Source: Hymenobacter citatus (GTDB taxonomy: Bacteria; Bacteroidota; Bacteroidia; Cytophagales; Hymenobacteraceae). From it: a stretch of 64,000 nt of DNA. A program made the position numbers and the translations under genes. Under the pieces are notes generated by a model. The model worked only from the letters and a program-made list of their open reading frames with translations. It ran no database searches and was not told the DNA's origin. Location of the stretch: NCBI RefSeq assembly GCF_014333615.1, contig NZ_JACSCY010000004.1:248001-312000 (forward strand), in the 5' to 3' direction. Positions 1 to 6,937 of the stretch are shown piece by piece (position 1 is the first letter of the stretch; the number at the start of each line of letters is the position of its first letter).

Positions 1-1298
1 TGCTCGCTCTGGAGGCGGGTCACATCACCCAGGTTATTGTAGAAACCTGCTTCCACCTGATCCAGCACAAAGAAATGCGTGCGCAATCCGGTAATCAGCA
101 GCAGGCCTAGGCCCATGATGTAGACCACGTAGAACGGCAGGCGGCGGGGCTGGTACACCACCCGGTACACCGGTAGTCGCTGCTTGATGAGCGGCCCAAA
201 GTTGAAGATCAGATACAGCAGAAAGCCCCCGCCACAGCCTAGGAAAGCTAGCGCCGTAAATTGTCGGGCGGCTTCCAGTAGCGGGTCGTTGAGGGTAGCC
301 AGGGCATAGCCCAGCGTGGCCGCGGCAACAGCCAACAGCGTGAGGTAGAGCGGAGCCATGCCCGTGGCGTAGGGTAGCCACTCGTTGTAGGTAGGGGCAC
401 GGCGGCGCAGTCCCAACCAGCCCACCAGCGCGGCGGGTAGCAAAAACACCAGTGGATCAAGCCTGAGACTAGCAGACAGCTGCACGGTGCCGTTGCGCCA
501 GTAATACAGGAAAAGCAGCGAAAGGTATATGATGCTGAGCGCTAACAGCGGCAAGCGCCCAAGACGGTAGCGTGGCTGCTCGCTCATCGTCCCTACCCAT
601 AGCAGGCCGTGCACATTCTCAAAGCCCAGCCAGAGCACCACCAAGGCCACGGCTACGGCACCGCCACGGGTGGCATAGGTAGCCAACTGCAACGCCGTGA
701 TATCAGTAGGGTAGGCGCTGCGCACAAACAGCAGCGCACTCAGCCCTACTACCAGCACCATAAACGCAGCCAACCGCTGCCAGCGCGGCACATGGGGCCA
801 AAAGGCGTGAAACGCATAGGCAGGTAACCCCAGCGCTACCAACGCCAGTACCAAAAAATACTGCCGTTGCGCATCGAAAACACCCAGCAAATCGGGGCTC
901 AGCGACATCAGCAGGAAGAACACCAGAGCCATGCCGGCTACAAAAGCCGGCCGGCTGAGCGCCGTGATAGCAGCCAGGAAATAGACGAGGCTACCCGCCA
1001 GCACGGCCAGAAAGGCTATAGCCGCTGTCGGTCGCACGAAGGGACCTGCCACATCGTGGGTTTGCGTGAGTAGGTAGGCATTGGCCTGCACTGGAAGGCC
1101 CGCCAGCCCTACCCGCACCGTATCGAGGGTGAGGGGGAGGGGCTTTAGTTGCGTAACGGGCTGAAGCGGTAGCGTATACTGCGCCCCCGTGAAATAGTGA
1201 AACAGAGCCAGCCCGACGGCCAGTGTAGCAAGCAGCGCCGGACCCAGCAGCCAGAGGCTCCAACGATGCGGCGGGACAGAAGGAGCAGAAGTCGGCAC
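1..1298 (-). CDS. Large multi-pass membrane protein, C-terminus cut by window edge
   Basis: I translated the reverse strand by hand. An open frame runs from a GTG at 1298 (VPTSAPSVPPHRW...) to the window edge, giving about 432 residues. The GTG lies 13 bases after the gatC stop, so the gene probably follows gatC in one transcript. The protein has about ten or eleven hydrophobic segments separated by short loops, for example around AIAFLAVLAGSLVYFLAAI and YVVYIMGLGLLLITGL. The last visible residues (VEAGFYNNLGDVTRLQS) look like the start of a soluble, possibly TPR-like, helical part, but this is a guess. I do not recognise the family. The start is uncertain because there is no ATG nearby. Confidence 0.7.
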   Translation of the reverse strand, partial: MPTSAPSVPPHRWSLWLLGPALLATLAVGLALFHYFTGAQYTLPLQPVTQLKPLPLTLDTVRVGLAGLPVQANAYLLTQTHDVAGPFVRPTAAIAFLAVLAGSLVYFLAAITALSRPAFVAGMALVFFLLMSLSPDLLGVFDAQRQYFLVLALVALGLPAYAFHAFWPHVPRWQRLAAFMVLVVGLSALLFVRSAYPTDITALQLATYATRGGAVAVALVVLWLGFENVHGLLWVGTMSEQPRYRLGRLPLLALSIIYLSLLFLYYWRNGTVQLSASLRLDPLVFLLPAALVGWLGLRRRAPTYNEWLPYATGMAPLYLTLLAVAAATLGYALATLNDPLLEAARQFTALAFLGCGGGFLLYLIFNFGPLIKQRLPVYRVVYQPRRLPFYVVYIMGLGLLLITGLRTHFFVLDQVEAGFYNNLGDVTRLQSE

Positions 1299-1311
1299 TA
1301 CTAGGTAGAGG

Positions 1312-1599
1312 TTAATCCAGAACTTTGGGCACGCGGAAATAGTCCGAGTCTTTGCGCGGGGCGTTGCGCAGACCGTCTTGGTGGCTCACGGTGTTGTGCG
1401 CCTCATCGGGACGCAGAACGTTGATTTCCTGCGACAAATGCACCAACGGGGCCACGTTGCTGGTATCGAGTTGGCGGAGCTGGTCTACCCAATCCAGAAT
1501 CTCGTTGAGGGCACCCAGCATTTCCTGTTCTTTGGTAGCGTCGAATTCGAGGCGGGAAAGGTGGGCCAGTTGGCGCAGGGTATTGATATCGGTGCTCAA
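1312..1599 (-). CDS. gatC: Asp-tRNA(Asn)/Glu-tRNA(Gln) amidotransferase subunit C
   Basis: The product is a 95-residue GatC, the usual length for the family. GatC stabilises the GatA/GatB core that converts misacylated Glu-tRNA(Gln) or Asp-tRNA(Asn) to the amide form in the cytoplasm. The family pattern is visible: an N-terminal helix with LAHLSRLEF, then EILDWVDQL, and a C-terminal LRPDEA...NAPRKDSDYFRVPKVL, which wraps around GatA in known structures. gatA and gatB are not in the window, so the gene stands apart from its partners. A TAATTTTG box on the minus strand at 1660-1667 is a plausible promoter. Confidence 0.95.
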   Translation of the reverse strand: MSTDINTLRQLAHLSRLEFDATKEQEMLGALNEILDWVDQLRQLDTSNVAPLVHLSQEINVLRPDEAHNTVSHQDGLRNAPRKDSDYFRVPKVLD

Positions 1600-1630
1600 A
1601 GCAAAGCAGAGTTAGGGTAGGGAAAGCGTC

Positions 1631-1653
1631 AGGAGCCAACGGTGGTGGCTCCT
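1631..1653 (-). other. Short hairpin between plsC and gatC
   Basis: AGGAGCCA (1631-1638) and TGGCTCCT (1646-1653) form an 8-bp perfect stem with a 7-base loop. No T-run follows in the minus direction. It is therefore either a weak end structure for plsC or part of the gatC leader. Confidence 0.4.
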
Positions 1654-1659
1654 GCCCTT

Positions 1660-1667
1660 CAAAATTA
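1660..1667 (-). promoter_or_regulatory. Candidate -7 box for gatC
   Basis: Read on the minus strand the bases are TAATTTTG, a full match to the Bacteroidota -7 consensus TAnnTTTG. The box overlaps the plsC stop codon and lies about 60 bases upstream of the gatC start. No clear -33 TTTG was seen. Confidence 0.4.
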
Positions 1668-2522
1668 CGAATTTGGCAGACTTAGTTCTGCCTGGTCGTT
1701 GGTGCGTTGCTCGGGTTGCGGCTCTGTGGCCTGGGTAGTGGGTGGGGTAGGGCGCCAGCTAAAGGCAGGCGGCAGCCCGGCCGCTTCAGGTTGAAACTCG
1801 TTGGCAATGAGGTCGTGCGCGCGTTGTTTCAGGGTAGGCACGTCAGCCATGGTGAGGCCTTGCGTTGGGATAGGCTCGTGCAGTACGATGCGCAAGGGCG
1901 TGTAGCGAATGCGCAAACCACCCACATCGGGCATGAAACGGTGGTTCAGGGGCATCGATACGGGCACCAGCGGCACGCCGGCGGCAATAGCCAGTTGGAA
2001 GGCGCCGTCTTTAAAAGGCATCATCTGCTCGCCGGGCTTCTCGGAAATAGTGCCTTCCGGAAAAATGACGACGGAGCGCCCGGCCGCCAGGCTCTGCTTG
2101 GCCAGCACCATTGAGCGGCCCCGGCTCACGGCACTGTTGCGGTTCACGGTGATGTAGGCGCTGCCGAAAATAGGTCCCCAAAGCGGCGTCTTCGCCAGGG
2201 TGTCTTTGCCAATGATATTCAGAAAGCCCGGAATGGTGCGGAACAGCAGCGGAATATCAATGTAAGAGCTGTGGTTGGCCACATACACGCAGGGCTGGCC
2301 CGCAGGCAACTGGTTTTTGCGCACGATGCGCACAGGCATCCCCCACATGAAAATAGCCGACGACGACCAGAACCGGTTGATTTTGTGCAGCCACGGATGC
2401 CGGCTGGGCTTGCGCGCCAGTACCCATTGCAGGGGGTAGGTGTAGAAAAACGGCGACACAAACCAAAACGTGCACCAAGTAGTATAGAGTCGTTGACCAA
2501 TAAAACGCAGTAGCTGACGCAT
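1665..2522 (-). CDS. plsC: 1-acyl-sn-glycerol-3-phosphate acyltransferase (PlsC family)
   Basis: The product is a 285-residue membrane-bound acyltransferase that transfers a second acyl chain to lysophosphatidic acid to make phosphatidic acid for phospholipids. The catalytic NHxxxxD box is present as NHSSYID (H84, D89), and the glycerol-phosphate-binding motif as FPEGTIS (about 154-160). A hydrophobic N-terminal segment (FIGQRLYTTWCTFWFVSPFF) would anchor it. A longer frame reaches 2573, but only with a TTG start, so I chose the ATG at 2522 (MRQLLRFIGQ). The tail after about residue 245 is Pro/Thr/Glu-rich and looks disordered. Substrate chain specificity cannot be read from the sequence. Confidence 0.9.
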   Translation of the reverse strand: MRQLLRFIGQRLYTTWCTFWFVSPFFYTYPLQWVLARKPSRHPWLHKINRFWSSSAIFMWGMPVRIVRKNQLPAGQPCVYVANHSSYIDIPLLFRTIPGFLNIIGKDTLAKTPLWGPIFGSAYITVNRNSAVSRGRSMVLAKQSLAAGRSVVIFPEGTISEKPGEQMMPFKDGAFQLAIAAGVPLVPVSMPLNHRFMPDVGGLRIRYTPLRIVLHEPIPTQGLTMADVPTLKQRAHDLIANEFQPEAAGLPPAFSWRPTPPTTQATEPQPEQRTNDQAELSLPNS

Positions 2523-2614
2523 AACAAGCAAACTGGAAAGCGAAAGAAGTGCAGCACCAAGGAGGCACTGCAAGCATACGCAGAGATTTCTAAAGCAACG
2601 ATGAAGCCAGAGCC

Positions 2615-3202
2615 CTACCCTGGCTGCTGCCGACTGGCTAAGACCCGCTCAGCTTTCAATAAACCAGCCACGCTAATGGCGTCGGTAATGCGGTTTTGCA
2701 TCACCATTTCCACCGCCTCTGTTAGGGGCAGGTGCCACAGGCGCAGCTCTTCGGTTTCTTCGGGCTCTACCTCACCGGGCACCAGGTCCTCGGCCAGAAA
2801 GACGAAGCCTTCTTCATCGGTGACGGAGTTGGAGGTGTGCAGGCGGGCAATGTTGGTCCAGCGGCGCGCCGTGAAACCCGTTTCCTCGCGCAACTCCCGC
2901 TGCGCCGATTCCAGAATGTCCAGCTCCACGGGGCCACCGCCCATCGGGATTTCCCAGCTGTACTCGTTCAGGGTATAGCGGTACTGCCCTACCAGCCAGG
3001 TGTAGCCCTGCGCATCGACGGGCACAATGCCTAGGGCTTTATTTTTCATCGATACTACCCCGTAGATTCCGGGCTTGCCGGCCGGGTTCAGTACCTGATC
3101 TTCACGCACCCTGATCCAGGGATTCTGGTACTGTACGGCTGTGCTTAGCACTTGCCAGGGGTTGCGGGTTTCGTCAAAATCAGCGGCCGGAACAGAGGTC
3201 AT
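2615..3202 (-). CDS. Nudix hydrolase, probably ADP-ribose pyrophosphatase type
   Basis: The 195-residue protein carries the core of a Nudix box, RELREETGF at 102-110, preceded by EIPMGGG, which is typical of the ADP-ribose/NDP-sugar pyrophosphatase branch. Members hydrolyse nucleoside diphosphates linked to another group, using a metal held by the glutamates of this box. The front half of the box is irregular: where the classic pattern needs a glutamate eight residues before the RE there is a leucine, with E93 next to it. The metal-binding glutamates E103, E106 and E107 are intact. Substrate is inferred only. The ATG at 3202 sits about 30 bases after a TATTTTTG promoter box. Confidence 0.88.
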   Translation of the reverse strand: MTSVPAADFDETRNPWQVLSTAVQYQNPWIRVREDQVLNPAGKPGIYGVVSMKNKALGIVPVDAQGYTWLVGQYRYTLNEYSWEIPMGGGPVELDILESAQRELREETGFTARRWTNIARLHTSNSVTDEEGFVFLAEDLVPGEVEPEETEELRLWHLPLTEAVEMVMQNRITDAISVAGLLKAERVLASRQQPG

Positions 3203-3230
3203 AGCAAGAATAAGTGAAGAGATGACCCGA

Positions 3231-3238
3231 CAAAAATA
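3231..3238 (-). promoter_or_regulatory. -7 promoter box for the Nudix gene
   Basis: The minus strand reads TATTTTTG, an exact TAnnTTTG match, 28 bases upstream of the Nudix ATG. No convincing -33 element was found. Confidence 0.5.
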
Positions 3239-3347
3239 CGATTACCCAGCTACTGAAAGGGCAACTACTGGTCGGTCAGAAGCCTCCATTGGTCGACAGA
3301 AGCAAGCAAGTAGTCCAGTTTAAGTAGCATAATTCACCGCAATATGG

Positions 3348-3355
3348 TAGCTTTG
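3348..3355 (+). promoter_or_regulatory. Candidate -7 box for the small RNA at 3361-3500
   Basis: TAGCTTTG matches the Bacteroidota -7 consensus TAnnTTTG. Initiation would fall near 3361, just before a series of hairpins. A TTTA at 3319-3322 is the nearest -33-like word, but it is too far upstream (25-base spacer). Confidence 0.4.
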
Positions 3356-3360
3356 TCTTA

Positions 3361-3500
3361 ATAAAATTAAATAACACAGGACAGGATAGTGGAAAGGAAG
3401 GTTCTGCCTGTGTGCGTTGTTCGGCGAAAGGAATAGGGTGGATGATTTTAACCCCGAACAACGTTCGGAAAGGCCATTGCGATACGCAATGGCCTTTTTT
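3361..3500 (+). ncRNA. Candidate structured small RNA, unknown family
   Basis: No credible protein fits here, but three nested or successive helices are visible: ACACAGG (3374-3380) with CCTGTGT (3407-3413); CGTTGTTCGG (3415-3424) with CCGAACAACG (3454-3463), a perfect 10-bp stem; and a 13-bp stem (3469-3481 with 3485-3497) ending in a T-run. With the TAGCTTTG box upstream this looks like a complete transcription unit of about 140 bases. I compared it from memory with the SRP RNA core (GGAAGGAAGCA), RNase P and 6S RNA and saw no match. It could also be a leader for the downstream small gene, but the terminator argues against that. Confidence 0.5.
3469..3500 (+). terminator. Strong intrinsic terminator
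   Basis: AAAGGCCATTGCG (3469-3481) pairs perfectly with CGCAATGGCCTTT (from 3485), with a 3-base loop (ATA), and runs into TTTTTT (3495-3500). There is no protein gene directly upstream on this strand, so it most likely ends the candidate small RNA. Confidence 0.8.
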
Positions 3501-3591
3501 CGTGTGCAGTGGTTGCTAACCTCCGGCGCGTAGCTGCCGTATCAAGTAGGAGCAGGTAGCCGTTCACACCCCGGCTACCCCTTTTCGCTCT

Positions 3592-3855
3592 ATGGCTAAC
3601 GACCCTAAAAAGAACAATCAAGCTAAAACTGATCTGCCCAAGGAAGGTGACCCACTGTTCAACCTGCACCACGCACAAGCGGAGGCTGAATTAGCTAAGA
3701 AAAACGGTGGCCTCGGCCCAACTACCAACGAATACATGACCGAAGACGAGCAGGACAACGTGGACGCTTCCATTGCGCCGCGCGATAGTCAGGGCTTTGT
3801 TCGTGGTCAGGACGACTCCGATGTGATTGGCAGCAATGCCGGTGACCATAAATAG
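3592..3855 (+). CDS. Small hydrophilic protein of unknown function
   Basis: The 87-residue product is strongly charged, with no membrane segment or signal peptide. It begins with a Lys/Asn-rich stretch (MANDPKKNNQAKTDLPKEGDP) and ends in an Asp/Gly-rich tail (GQDDSDVIGSNAGDHK), which suggests a largely disordered cytoplasmic protein. It lies between two intrinsic terminators (3469-3500 and 3881-3925), so it is probably monocistronic. I do not recognise a family. Its codon use resembles that of its neighbours and it has its own terminator, which supports a real gene. Confidence 0.7.
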   Translation: MANDPKKNNQAKTDLPKEGDPLFNLHHAQAEAELAKKNGGLGPTTNEYMTEDEQDNVDASIAPRDSQGFVRGQDDSDVIGSNAGDHK

Positions 3856-3880
3856 GTCACATCTTATGTAATAGGATGCT

Positions 3881-3925
3881 AAACCGCCCGGCTGGCAGCA
3901 CACAGGCTGTCAGCTGGGCGGTTTT
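3881..3925 (+). terminator. Intrinsic terminator after the small hydrophilic gene
   Basis: AAACCGCCCGGCTGGCAGC pairs imperfectly with GCTGTCAGCTGGGCGGTTTT, followed by TAT. It lies 26 bases after the stop codon. Confidence 0.75.
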
Positions 3926-3941
3926 ATGCATGTGTGTTGCG

Positions 3942-3949
3942 TACGTTTG
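3942..3949 (+). promoter_or_regulatory. -7 promoter box directly before rnhB
   Basis: TACGTTTG matches TAnnTTTG exactly. It ends only 8 bases before the ATG at 3958, so the transcript would start at or next to the initiation codon. This is the main reason for rejecting the upstream GTG at 3934. Confidence 0.55.
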
Positions 3950-3957
3950 CACCCAGT

Positions 3958-4533
3958 ATGCTGCTTACTTCCTTCACTACGCATCCACACGAGGCCGGCC
4001 TCGACGAAGCGGGCCGGGGCTGTTTGGCCGGGCCGGTATTTGCCGCCGCTGTGATATTACCCCCCGATTTTCACGCGCCCTACCTCAACGACTCCAAGCA
4101 GATGACTGCCCGTCGTCGCGAGCAGGTACGCGCCGATATCTGCCGCGAGGCCATTGCCTGGGCTGTGGCCGAGGCTTCATCTACTGAAATAAGCGAAATA
4201 AACATTGCCCAGGCCAGCTATCTGGCCATGCACCGCGCCGTGCAGCAGCTGCCCATCACCCCCGATTTTTTACTGGTCGACGGCAACCGTTTCCGTCCCT
4301 ACCCTGGCCTGGAGCATGCCTGCATCATTGGCGGCGACGCGCTGTACCAGAGCATTGCCGCAGCATCGGTATTGGCCAAAACGTTTCGGGATGAGCGCAT
4401 GCGCGCTCTGGCGGAGGCGTATCCGTACTATGGCTGGGAGCAAAATGCGGGTTATCCTACCCCGAAGCATCGAGAGGCCATTCGAGCGCACGGTCCCTGT
4501 GAGCATCACCGGCTTGGTTTCCGGCTATTGTAA
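3958..4533 (+). CDS. rnhB: Ribonuclease HII
   Basis: The 191-residue product is RNase HII, which cuts RNA-DNA hybrids and removes single ribonucleotides misincorporated in DNA. The signature [14 protein letters not shown] (about 14-27) supplies the first catalytic Asp/Glu pair (D16, E17). LLVDGNR and the later [14 protein letters not shown] supply the remaining acidic residues. The C-terminal [20 protein letters not shown] is the usual family ending. The start at 3958 is preferred to a GTG at 3934 because a promoter box lies between them. It is convergent with the response regulator gene and separated from it by a long palindrome. Confidence 0.95.
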   Translation: MLLTSFTTHPHEAGLDEAGRGCLAGPVFAAAVILPPDFHAPYLNDSKQMTARRREQVRADICREAIAWAVAEASSTEISEINIAQASYLAMHRAVQQLPITPDFLLVDGNRFRPYPGLEHACIIGGDALYQSIAAASVLAKTFRDERMRALAEAYPYYGWEQNAGYPTPKHREAIRAHGPCEHHRLGFRLL

Positions 4534-4541
4534 TCGGTATC

Positions 4542-4679
4542 AGTGTTAGTGAAATGCGCTTGTCATCCTGAGCTTACGAAGGACCTTATGTCAGTTGAAC
4601 GAGTCGTTGGTGCGATGGTCGTTCTGACGTGATAAGGTCCTTCGCAAGCTCAGGATGACAAGCGCATTTCACTAACACT
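4542..4679. repeat. Long palindrome, TCATCCTGAGC family, between convergent genes
   Basis: The arms 4542-4589 and 4632-4679 are complementary over 48 bases with one mismatch. The inner part (TGTCATCCTGAGC...GAAGGACCTTAT) recurs at 8891-9075 and 60646-60747. The outer part (AGTGTTAGTGAAATGCGCT) is specific to this locus yet is still mirrored exactly in the other arm. It lies between the rnhB and response-regulator stops, so it could act as a bidirectional transcription end. The 42-base centre contains a further GTCAG/CTGAC pairing. Confidence 0.85.
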
Positions 4680-4698
4680 AATATTAACGATTAACCGC

Positions 4699-5142
4699 CT
4701 ACTGATCTTTCAGGCGTAGCAAATCGAGGAACAAACTGAAACCGTCGATAGTAGTGGCGCCTTCGCCAAACTTGTCGAAGCTGAGAGGCTTGATGATGTA
4801 GCCGCTGACGGCCAGATTCTGGGCCTTCAAACGGTCCGTTTCCAGGTCGGAGGTGGTGGTGATGAACACGTTGAGGCCTACGAATTCGGGGTCGGAGCGA
4901 AGCTCTTGCAGTAGTTCCAGCCCGTTCATGCGGGGCATGTTGATATCTAGAATTACAACGCTGGGCTTATCAATGCGGGATTCGCCACTTTCGCCGCGCA
5001 GCATATTGAGGGCCTCGCGGCCATTGCGGGCAATGTGCAGCGGCACGGCCACATTGTGTTTGCGCAGTTCGCGCTGGACATTCATAATATCCAGTTGGTC
5101 ATCTTCAACCAATAGGATACTGGGGGTAGGATCGGCAGACAT
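4699..5142 (-). CDS. Single-domain response regulator (CheY/Rcp1-like)
   Basis: The 147-residue receiver domain has no output domain. The acidic pocket is ED at 13-15 (LLVEDDQ), the phospho-acceptor is D66 in VVILDINMPRMNG, and the conserved lysine is in YIIKPLSF. The insertion between the acidic pocket and D66 (RGESGESRID) and the overall layout resemble Rcp1-type regulators paired with bacteriophytochrome-like or CHASE3 kinases. It follows the histidine kinase by 57 bases on the same strand and is very probably its phosphorylation target. The ATG at 5142 (MSADPTPSILL) is preferred to one seven codons upstream. Confidence 0.9.
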   Translation of the reverse strand: MSADPTPSILLVEDDQLDIMNVQRELRKHNVAVPLHIARNGREALNMLRGESGESRIDKPSVVILDINMPRMNGLELLQELRSDPEFVGLNVFITTTSDLETDRLKAQNLAVSGYIIKPLSFDKFGEGATTIDGFSLFLDLLRLKDQ

Positions 5143-5198
5143 AAGAAACAAAGTGCTGAGCAATAGAGCCGGTGGGTAACTACATTTAATACGGGAGG

Positions 5199-6737
5199 TC
5201 AGGCGTTTGGATTAGCTAAATTGGTGGGCAGTGCCGGCAGGTCGGCGGTGAGCGTCTGCTTGGCCCAGCTGAAAATGAAGGTAGCACCCGCGCCCTCTGC
5301 CGATTCTACCCGGATGGTGCCACCGTGGCGCTCCACAATCTTTTTCACAATAGCCAGCCCCACGCCGGTACTTTCCAGCGTATCGCGCTCCGTGAGGGTC
5401 TGAAATATGACGAAAATCCGCTCGTGGTATTCCGGTGCAATGCCAGGGCCATCGTCGGCTATAGCAAAAACATACTGTTTACGATTTTCCTGTATGCTGA
5501 TGCGGACGTGGCCCGTAGCCGGATGGTCGTGGTACTTTAGGGCATTGCTGATCAGGTTGGTGAACACCTGCTGGAGCGGCACGCGGCTGGTGACGAAGGT
5601 GGGTAGGAAAGCCGGCAGCTCCACCTGAAAGCCCGCGGGGGGAGCCAGTGAGTCCACAATTTCCATGAGTAGCTCCCGCACATCTACCCACTCCTCGGGC
5701 TGCTGCACCCGACCTATGCGCGCCAAGTCCAGGATGCCGGTAATGAGGTGCTCCATGCGGTGCACGCGGGTACGCATCAGCGCCAGAAACTCGCGGATGT
5801 GGGTAGGGAGCTCCTCGGCCATGTCTTCCTCAATCCAGCGCGAGGCGCTTTCAATGCCGCGCAAGGGCGCTTTTAAGTCGTGCGATACCACATACGCAAA
5901 CTGGTCCAGCTCCTCGTTGCGGCGGGCCAGCTGCGTGATGTTGGTGTCGATGGTGCGGGCCATGCGGTTCAGCGACTGCGCCAGCTCGCTTAGCTCGTCG
6001 CGCTGGGTATCGCGCAAGCCAGTACCATAGTCGCCGCTGGCAATCCGGCGGGCCAGCTGCACCATGCTGCCAATGCGCCCCGAAATCTGCCGCACAATAT
6101 AAGAGGCCCACAGCAGGCTCAGCACGCCCGCCAGCACCGAAATGGCGATGGATAAGATGCGAGCCTGCTGGATGCTGTCCGCGAGCTTCACGCGCTGCTT
6201 GGCACGGCTGTCAAATTCCTGTTCGTCGAATTTTTCGAAGAGCACCCTGATCTGATCCACCAACTGTTTGCCCGTTAGGTTGGTCATAAGATTACCGTGG
6301 GGCATTTCAAGCAAAAGCCGCTGATCCGCGTTGCGGCGGTGCGCCTCGCGCTTCTCGCTCACCAGCATGTGCGAGTAGTCGGCCCATTGCTGGTACAGGT
6401 GCTGCGCCCGCTCGATGCGCCCTTGCTGGGACGAGCCGTTTTCGAGCTGGCTCCGCAGGCGCAGAAACCGGCCCAGCAAATCCCGCTCGCCTTTGTAGTA
6501 GGACTCCAGCATTCTCTCGTTGCCAACCAGCAGGTAGCCTCGGAAGCCCGATTCCATATCCACAATACTGCGCAGCAGCAGGGTAGCCTCGGCTGTGATG
6601 CGTTGCGACTTTTCGACGCGTTGGGAGTTGCGCAGCACATTGCGCGAGAGCTGGTAGTTGACGGCCACGACCACCGCAAACAGCAGCATCACCACAATAA
6701 AACCAGCGAAGAGCTTAGTGGAAAGTTTCAGCTTCAT
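5199..6737 (-). CDS. CHASE3-HAMP sensor histidine kinase
   Basis: The 512-residue protein has a first membrane helix at about 8-28, an extracytoplasmic CHASE3-like region (about 40-185, with the typical MESGFRGYLLVGNE), a second membrane helix at about 195-215, and a HAMP segment to about 265. A HisKA domain follows, with the phospho-acceptor H286 in VVSHDLKAPLRG, then an HATPase_c domain with NLISNALKYHD, DDGPGIAP and GVGLAIVKKI. It senses an unknown extracellular or membrane cue and probably phosphorylates the receiver encoded just downstream. The start at 6737 (MKLKLSTKLF) puts the signal anchor at the N-terminus. Confidence 0.93.
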   Translation of the reverse strand: MKLKLSTKLFAGFIVVMLLFAVVVAVNYQLSRNVLRNSQRVEKSQRITAEATLLLRSIVDMESGFRGYLLVGNERMLESYYKGERDLLGRFLRLRSQLENGSSQQGRIERAQHLYQQWADYSHMLVSEKREAHRRNADQRLLLEMPHGNLMTNLTGKQLVDQIRVLFEKFDEQEFDSRAKQRVKLADSIQQARILSIAISVLAGVLSLLWASYIVRQISGRIGSMVQLARRIASGDYGTGLRDTQRDELSELAQSLNRMARTIDTNITQLARRNEELDQFAYVVSHDLKAPLRGIESASRWIEEDMAEELPTHIREFLALMRTRVHRMEHLITGILDLARIGRVQQPEEWVDVRELLMEIVDSLAPPAGFQVELPAFLPTFVTSRVPLQQVFTNLISNALKYHDHPATGHVRISIQENRKQYVFAIADDGPGIAPEYHERIFVIFQTLTERDTLESTGVGLAIVKKIVERHGGTIRVESAEGAGATFIFSWAKQTLTADLPALPTNLANPNA

Positions 6738-6870
6738 GAATACCACGAACAATCGGACCGCTGGAGCAGCTAAAAAATCGAGCCGTTATTTCTTTGGCGG
6801 CGCGCTGCTGGCGGGGGAGCTTCAAAGATAGCAGGATACAAACAGGTGCGGCCCACCGGCCGGAATTGGC

Positions 6871-6878
6871 TACTTTTG
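6871..6878 (+). promoter_or_regulatory. -7 promoter box for gcvT
   Basis: TACTTTTG is an exact TAnnTTTG match. Initiation near 6885 would give a leader of about 53 bases before the gcvT ATG at 6938. No aptamer-like structure was noticed in that leader. Confidence 0.5.
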
Positions 6879-6937
6879 CCCGCGCCTGGCCCCGGCCGGC
6901 CCTGGTTTGTCTTTCCATCCTTCTTCTTGTTTTCTCC

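Noticed and set aside
3374..3413. Possible SRP (4.5S) RNA because of GGAAAGGAAGG
   Set aside because: The conserved GGAAGGAAGCA loop and its partner strand are not present, and the surrounding helices do not match the SRP hairpin.
3276..3461. 61-residue minus-strand open frame
   Set aside because: It overlaps the candidate small RNA, has no conserved features, and its composition does not resemble other small proteins here.
4542..4679. Insertion sequence or MITE with terminal inverted repeats
   Set aside because: No target-site duplication or transposase is visible, and the outer arms differ between copies, which a transposed unit would not show.
6794..6937. N-terminal extension of gcvT
   Set aside because: It spans the TACTTTTG promoter box, is Arg/Trp/Cys-rich, and GcvT proteins start at the MSEALK-type N-terminus.
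6885..6937. Glycine riboswitch before gcvT
   Set aside because: The leader is only about 53 bases, with no tandem aptamer-like structure.
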